A DNA stretch of 64,000 nucleotides from Kribbella amoyensis (lineage in GTDB: Bacteria; Actinomycetota; Actinomycetes; Propionibacteriales; Kribbellaceae). The stretch's first letter is position 1. Each line of letters starts with the position of its first letter. Positions 60,693-64,000 of the stretch are shown piece by piece. A model generated the notes under the pieces. It was given only the letters and a program-made list of their open reading frames with translations, had not been told where the DNA came from and did no database searches. Where the stretch lies: contig NZ_VIVK01000001.1 in NCBI RefSeq assembly GCF_007828865.1, positions 930,001-994,000 on the forward strand, read 5' to 3'. A program made the translations under genes and the position numbers.

Positions 60693-61480
60693 TGTTCCGC
60701 CGTACCGTCGCCGCTGCGCTCACCGCGGTCGCCGCGCTCGCCCTGGCCGCCTGTGGCTCCGACGACTCCCCGGCCGCGTCCTCGCCGACGTCCGCGGGCA
60801 GCGGTTCGGCCGCGGTCTCCGGCACCGTGAACGTGTTCGCCGCCGCGTCGCTGACCGGGACGTTCACCGAGCTCGGCAAGCAGTTCGAGGCCGCGCACCC
60901 GGGCGTCGAGGTGGTCTTCAACTTCGCCGGCAGCTCGGCGCTGGCCCAGCAGATCAACCAGGGCGCGCCCGCCGACGTCTTCGCCTCCGCCGCGCCGAAG
61001 AACATGGACCAGGTGACCGACAAGGGCACCCCGACCGTGTTCGTGAAGAACAAGCTGGAGATCGCGGTGCCGAAGGGCAACCCGGGCAAGGTCACCGGCC
61101 TGACCGACTTCACCGACCAGGCCAAGAAGATCGCGCTGTGCGCCGAGCAGGTGCCGTGTGGCGCGGCCGCGAAGAAGGTGTTCGAGGCGGCGAAGCTGAC
61201 CCCGCAGCCGGACAGCCTGGAGCAGGACGTCAAGGCGGCGCTCACCAAGGTCGGTCTCGGCGAGGTGGACGCGGCGCTGGTGTACAGGACCGATGTGCTG
61301 TCCGCTCAGGAGAAGGTCGACGGGATCGAGTTCCCCGAGGCCGCGCAGGCGGTCAACGAGTACCCGATCGCCACCCTGACCAAGGCGCCGAACGCGGACG
61401 GCGGCAAGGCCTTCGTCGACTACGTGCTGTCCGCGGACGGCAAGAAGGTACTCACCGAGGCAGGCTTCGAAGCTCCGTGA
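60692..61480 (+). CDS. modA: Molybdate ABC transporter substrate-binding lipoprotein
   Basis: A 262-residue lipoprotein with lipobox LAAC (Cys21) after a short signal. The type II periplasmic-binding fold opens VNVFAAASLTGTFTELGKQFEAA and the oxyanion loops are FNFAGSSALAQQI, ADVFASAAPKNMD, and CAEQVPCGAAAKKVF with GEVDAALVYRTDV, as in ModA. It captures molybdate for ModBC. The Cys pair in the last-but-one loop is common in actinobacterial ModA. It is coupled at both ends by 1- and 4-bp overlaps. Confidence 0.95.
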   Translation: MFRRTVAAALTAVAALALAACGSDDSPAASSPTSAGSGSAAVSGTVNVFAAASLTGTFTELGKQFEAAHPGVEVVFNFAGSSALAQQINQGAPADVFASAAPKNMDQVTDKGTPTVFVKNKLEIAVPKGNPGKVTGLTDFTDQAKKIALCAEQVPCGAAAKKVFEAAKLTPQPDSLEQDVKAALTKVGLGEVDAALVYRTDVLSAQEKVDGIEFPEAAQAVNEYPIATLTKAPNADGGKAFVDYVLSADGKKVLTEAGFEAP

Positions 61481-62358
61481 CGAAACCAGGCGAGCCCCGG
61501 ACGGTGCCGCGGCCACGGGGCGACGGCACCGAACCGGCAAGCCCTGTGACGCGCTCCCGGCGACGTACGCCGGTCAGCGGGCGCGTCCCGCTCGTCCTGC
61601 TGGTGCCCGCGGTGCTCGGGCTCGCCTTTCTGCTCGTCCCGCTGATCGGGCTGCTGGCCGAGGCGCCGTGGTCGTCGCTGCCGTCCCGGTTGTTCAGTGC
61701 CGAGGTCGGCGAGGCCCTGCGGCTCTCCTTGATCTGCGCGACCGCGGCCACGGTGATCTGCCTGCTCCTGGGCATCCCGCTCGCCTGGCTGCTGGCCCGG
61801 GCCGAGATCCCCGGTCGCGGGCTCATCCGGGCCCTGGTCACCGTGCCGCTGGTGCTCCCGCCCGTCGTCGGTGGGGTCGCCCTGTTGCTCGTCCTCGGGC
61901 GGCGCGGGCTGATCGGTGAGCGGCTCGACCTGTGGTTCGGGTTCTCGCTGCCGTTCACCACCGCAGGCGTCGTCGTCGCGGAGGCGTTCGTGGCGATGCC
62001 GTTCCTGGTGATCTCGGTGGAGGGCGCCCTCCGTGCGGCCGACCCCCGGTACGAGGAGGCGGCCGCGACGCTGGGAGCCGGGCGGTGGCTCACGTTCCGC
62101 CGGGTCACGCTGCCGTCGATCGCGCCGGGCATCGTGGCGGGGGCCGTCCTGTGCTGGGCCCGGGCGCTCGGCGAGTTCGGCGCCACCATCACCTTCGCCG
62201 GGAACCTGCCGGGCCGGACGACGACGATGCCGCTGGCCGTCTACCTCGCGCTGGAGACCGACCCGGACGTCGCCGTCGTCCTCAGCCTGGTGCTGCTGCT
62301 CGTTTCCGTCGTGGTGCTCGCGTGCCTGCGGGAACGCTGGATCAGTGGTCTGCGATGA
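61477..62358 (+). CDS. modB: Molybdate ABC transporter permease
   Basis: A 293-residue permease. A 45-residue basic, Pro-rich N terminus is followed by six membrane helices. The ATPase-coupling EAA motif reads EEAAATLGAGRWLTFRRVTLPSIAPGI (in two parts), and LPPVVGGVALLLVLGRRGL is the usual ModB block. It imports molybdate with ModA and ModC. GTG 61477 overlaps modA by 4 bp and modC begins in its stop. Confidence 0.95.
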   Translation: MTKPGEPRTVPRPRGDGTEPASPVTRSRRRTPVSGRVPLVLLVPAVLGLAFLLVPLIGLLAEAPWSSLPSRLFSAEVGEALRLSLICATAATVICLLLGIPLAWLLARAEIPGRGLIRALVTVPLVLPPVVGGVALLLVLGRRGLIGERLDLWFGFSLPFTTAGVVVAEAFVAMPFLVISVEGALRAADPRYEEAAATLGAGRWLTFRRVTLPSIAPGIVAGAVLCWARALGEFGATITFAGNLPGRTTTMPLAVYLALETDPDVAVVLSLVLLLVSVVVLACLRERWISGLR

Positions 62359-63482
62359 CCCTGTCCGCGAATCTGCGGGTCACCCGCGCCGCCTTCGAGC
62401 TCGAGCTGAGCCTGGCCGTCGCGCCCGGTGAGGTGGTCGCGCTGCTCGGTCCCAACGGTGCCGGGAAGAGTACGGCGCTGCGCGCGATCGCGGGCCTGCT
62501 GCCGGTCGACGCGGGCCGGATCCGGCTGGACGGCGAGACCTGGGACGAGCCGCCGGGGATCTTCCGGCCGGCGGACCGGCGGCCGATCGGGGTCGTGTTC
62601 CAGGACTACCTGCTGTTCAACCACCTGAGCGCGCTGGAGAACGTCGCCTTCGGTCTGCGGGCCCGGGGTGTCGACAAACGGGCGGCCCGGGCCACCGCAG
62701 CCGGCTGGCTCGACGCGGTCGGCCTGGCCGAGTACACCCGGACGAAGCCCCGCGCACTGTCCGGCGGTCAGGCCCAGCGGGTGGCCCTGGTCCGCGCCCT
62801 GGCGACCGAGCCGGAGGTGCTGCTGCTGGACGAGCCGCTGGCCGCCTTGGACGCGGGCACCACGCTGCACGTCCGGGCCGAGCTCGGGCGGCACCTGGCG
62901 CGGTACGAGGGCCGGACGCTGCTGGTCACGCACGATCCGCTGGACGCGATGGTGCTGGCGGACCGGCTGGTCATCCTGGAGGGCGGCCAGGTGGTCCAGG
63001 AGGGCTCGCCGACCGAGATCGCCCGCCGGCCGCGCACCGACTACGTCGCCCAGCTCGTCGGCCTCAATCTGTACCGCGGTACCGCCGACGGCACCAGCGT
63101 CACGCTCACCGGCGGCGGGACGGTCACGATCGCCGATCCCGCGACGGGACCGGTCCATGTGGCCTTTCCGCCCACCGCCGTCAGCCTCTACCCCGAGCGC
63201 CCGGCCGGCAGTCCACGCAACAGCTGGCCGGTGCGGGTGACCGGGATCGAGCAGCACGCCCACACCGTCCGCGTCCGCCTCGCCCCGGCCGACCACGCCG
63301 TCGGCCATCCCGTCGACCACTCCGTCGATCGCGCCGTCGACCACCCGGACGGCGGGCCGGGCGCGCCGCCGAGTCTGCTGACCGACGTCACCCCGGCCGC
63401 CGTGGCCGAGCTGCGGCTCGCGCCCGGCCGGCAGCTGTGGGCCACACTCAAGGCGACCGAGGTCCAGACCTACCCGGGCTGA
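62355..63482 (+). CDS. modC: Molybdate ABC transporter ATPase
   Basis: A 375-residue ATPase. Walker A is LLGPNGAGKSTALR (from about residue 33), Q-loop VVFQDYLLF, signature LSGGQAQRVALVRAL, Walker B VLLLDEPLAALD and H-loop LVTHDP. The TOBE end holds PVHVAFPPTAVSLY. It energises ModB. In the TOBE part a 12-bp-periodic repeat adds a DHxV-type run (63291-63350). It overlaps modB by 4 bp. Confidence 0.95.
   Translation: MTLSANLRVTRAAFELELSLAVAPGEVVALLGPNGAGKSTALRAIAGLLPVDAGRIRLDGETWDEPPGIFRPADRRPIGVVFQDYLLFNHLSALENVAFGLRARGVDKRAARATAAGWLDAVGLAEYTRTKPRALSGGQAQRVALVRALATEPEVLLLDEPLAALDAGTTLHVRAELGRHLARYEGRTLLVTHDPLDAMVLADRLVILEGGQVVQEGSPTEIARRPRTDYVAQLVGLNLYRGTADGTSVTLTGGGTVTIADPATGPVHVAFPPTAVSLYPERPAGSPRNSWPVRVTGIEQHAHTVRVRLAPADHAVGHPVDHSVDRAVDHPDGGPGAPPSLLTDVTPAAVAELRLAPGRQLWATLKATEVQTYPG
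63291..63350 (+). repeat. 12-bp periodic repeat within modC
   Basis: Five units of 12 bp encode DHAV, GHPV, DHSV, DRAV, DHPD in the TOBE domain of ModC. The units vary, so the repeat is not very recent. It adds a His/Asp-rich loop that could bind metal. Confidence 0.7.
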
Positions 63483-63602
63483 CCTTCCCGGGCGACCCCC
63501 GGGCCGAATTCCGCGAGTTGCCAGCTCGTTGCCTGGTGCAACGAAGATTTCGGCGGATACTGGAGGGGTCCGCCGCCAGCACCACGAGAGTGGGGAGTCG
63601 CC

Positions 63603-64000
63603 GTGGCCGAACCGAGCGTGGAGTGGCGTGAAGTGGTCCAGCCGGACGAGGCCGAGCGGCATCGCCGGCAAGCCGAGCGGTTCGCCGAGCTGCAGGCGCG
63701 CAAGTCCGAGGAGTACGGAACGGGGCGGGCGCTGCACCGCCGGCAGGTGGCCGCGCTCCGAGCGACCTTGACGGTGCCGGCCGACCTGCCCGAGTACGCC
63801 CGGCAGGGACTGTTCCGGGTGCCGGACAAGTACGACGCGTGGGTGCGGCTGTCGAGCGGCGGCTTCCACCGGGCGCCGGACCACGTCCCGGACATCCGCG
63901 GCTTCGCGATCAAGGTGCTCGGGGTGAGCGGGGCCGCGGCGCTCGGTGGGGAGGCGCTGACGCAAGACTTCGCGCTGATCAACCACGACCGGTTCAGCTC
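63603..64000 (+). CDS. Catalase-fold protein, N-terminal 132 residues (cut by window edge)
   Basis: The frame from GTG 63603 (GGGGAG Shine-Dalgarno) stays open to the window end. The start is helical and basic; then GLFRVPDKYDAWVRLSSGGFHRAPDHVPDIRGFAIKVLGV and TQDFALINHDRF in parts follow, which resemble the catalase core strand region around the heme-distal site ('R.SS...', 'RGFAIK'). This suits the small catalase-like families of actinobacteria, possibly acting on peroxides or lipid hydroperoxides. The heme-ligand Tyr would be in the missing C-terminal part. Confidence 0.7.
   Translation, partial: MAEPSVEWREVVQPDEAERHRRQAERFAELQARKSEEYGTGRALHRRQVAALRATLTVPADLPEYARQGLFRVPDKYDAWVRLSSGGFHRAPDHVPDIRGFAIKVLGVSGAAALGGEALTQDFALINHDRFS

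Overview
The window is GC-rich, densely packed bacterial chromosome with many GTG starts, 1-8 nt gene overlaps and actinobacterial gene types: fbiC for coenzyme F420, a F420-type PPOX enzyme, a RipA-like NlpC/P60 protein, a DUF2342-type zinc protease, a streptogrisin-like protease and a DUF3180 gene beside folK. It fits a free-living actinomycete of the Propionibacteriales, perhaps a Kribbella relative. The genus is my inference; nothing in the window proves it. No rRNA, tRNA, CRISPR array, insertion sequence or phage was recognised.

Layout. 1-3.8 kb: an edge-truncated MFS exporter and a divergent ArsR regulator sharing two identical-pattern operators, then NfeD/SPFH membrane-quality genes and a DedA protein. 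3.8-8.1 kb: three paralogous exported FN3-like proteins, one a lipoprotein, interrupted by a F420-type enzyme. 8.3-10.8 kb: an AhpD-like protein, a multicopper oxidase and its membrane partner. 10.9-15.9 kb: a translationally coupled cofactor operon (DUF2520, panC, nadB, nadC, coaX). 16.0-20.5 kb: a 2H phosphoesterase, a MidA-type methyltransferase, two PH-domain membrane proteins and a solitary NuoD. 20.6-24.0 kb: exported proteins, a decayed HAD gene, an inositol-phosphatase-like enzyme and a small membrane coiled-coil protein. 24.0-35.6 kb: the folate cluster (folK, folB, an NTF2-like gene, folP, folE) with ftsH, hpt, tilS, a zinc protease, dacB and a divergent ppa; a secreted protease sits between folE and folP. 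35.7-44.7 kb: cell-wall hydrolase, exported nuclease-fold and BNR proteins, a BASS transporter, a second SPFH protein, a two-component system, an XRE/SDR divergent pair and a thiamine-binding-like protein. 44.8-54.3 kb: an accessory block of four regulator-transporter or regulator-enzyme modules. 54.4-60.2 kb: fbiC, a long structured non-coding stretch, a small gene, an acidic protein and an acyl-CoA oxidase-like gene. 60.3-64 kb: modR-modABC for molybdate and the start of a catalase-fold gene cut by the window edge.

The genes join up in several ways. Folate, NAD and pantothenate supply lie in tight operons. ftsH, dacB, the NlpC/P60 protein and the DedA/SPFH genes serve envelope quality and wall turnover. 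fbiC would supply F420 to enzymes such as the PPOX-class protein. A recurring -10-like hexamer six to eight bases ahead of the start codon, mostly where no Shine-Dalgarno is visible, suggests that many genes here, especially regulators, are read from leaderless mRNAs. The strongest leads are the MidA-NuoD neighbourhood with an unusual solitary NuoD, the triplicated exported family, a CoaX lacking its N-terminal Asp motif, and the palindromes between TetR genes and their neighbours, including one upstream of fbiC.
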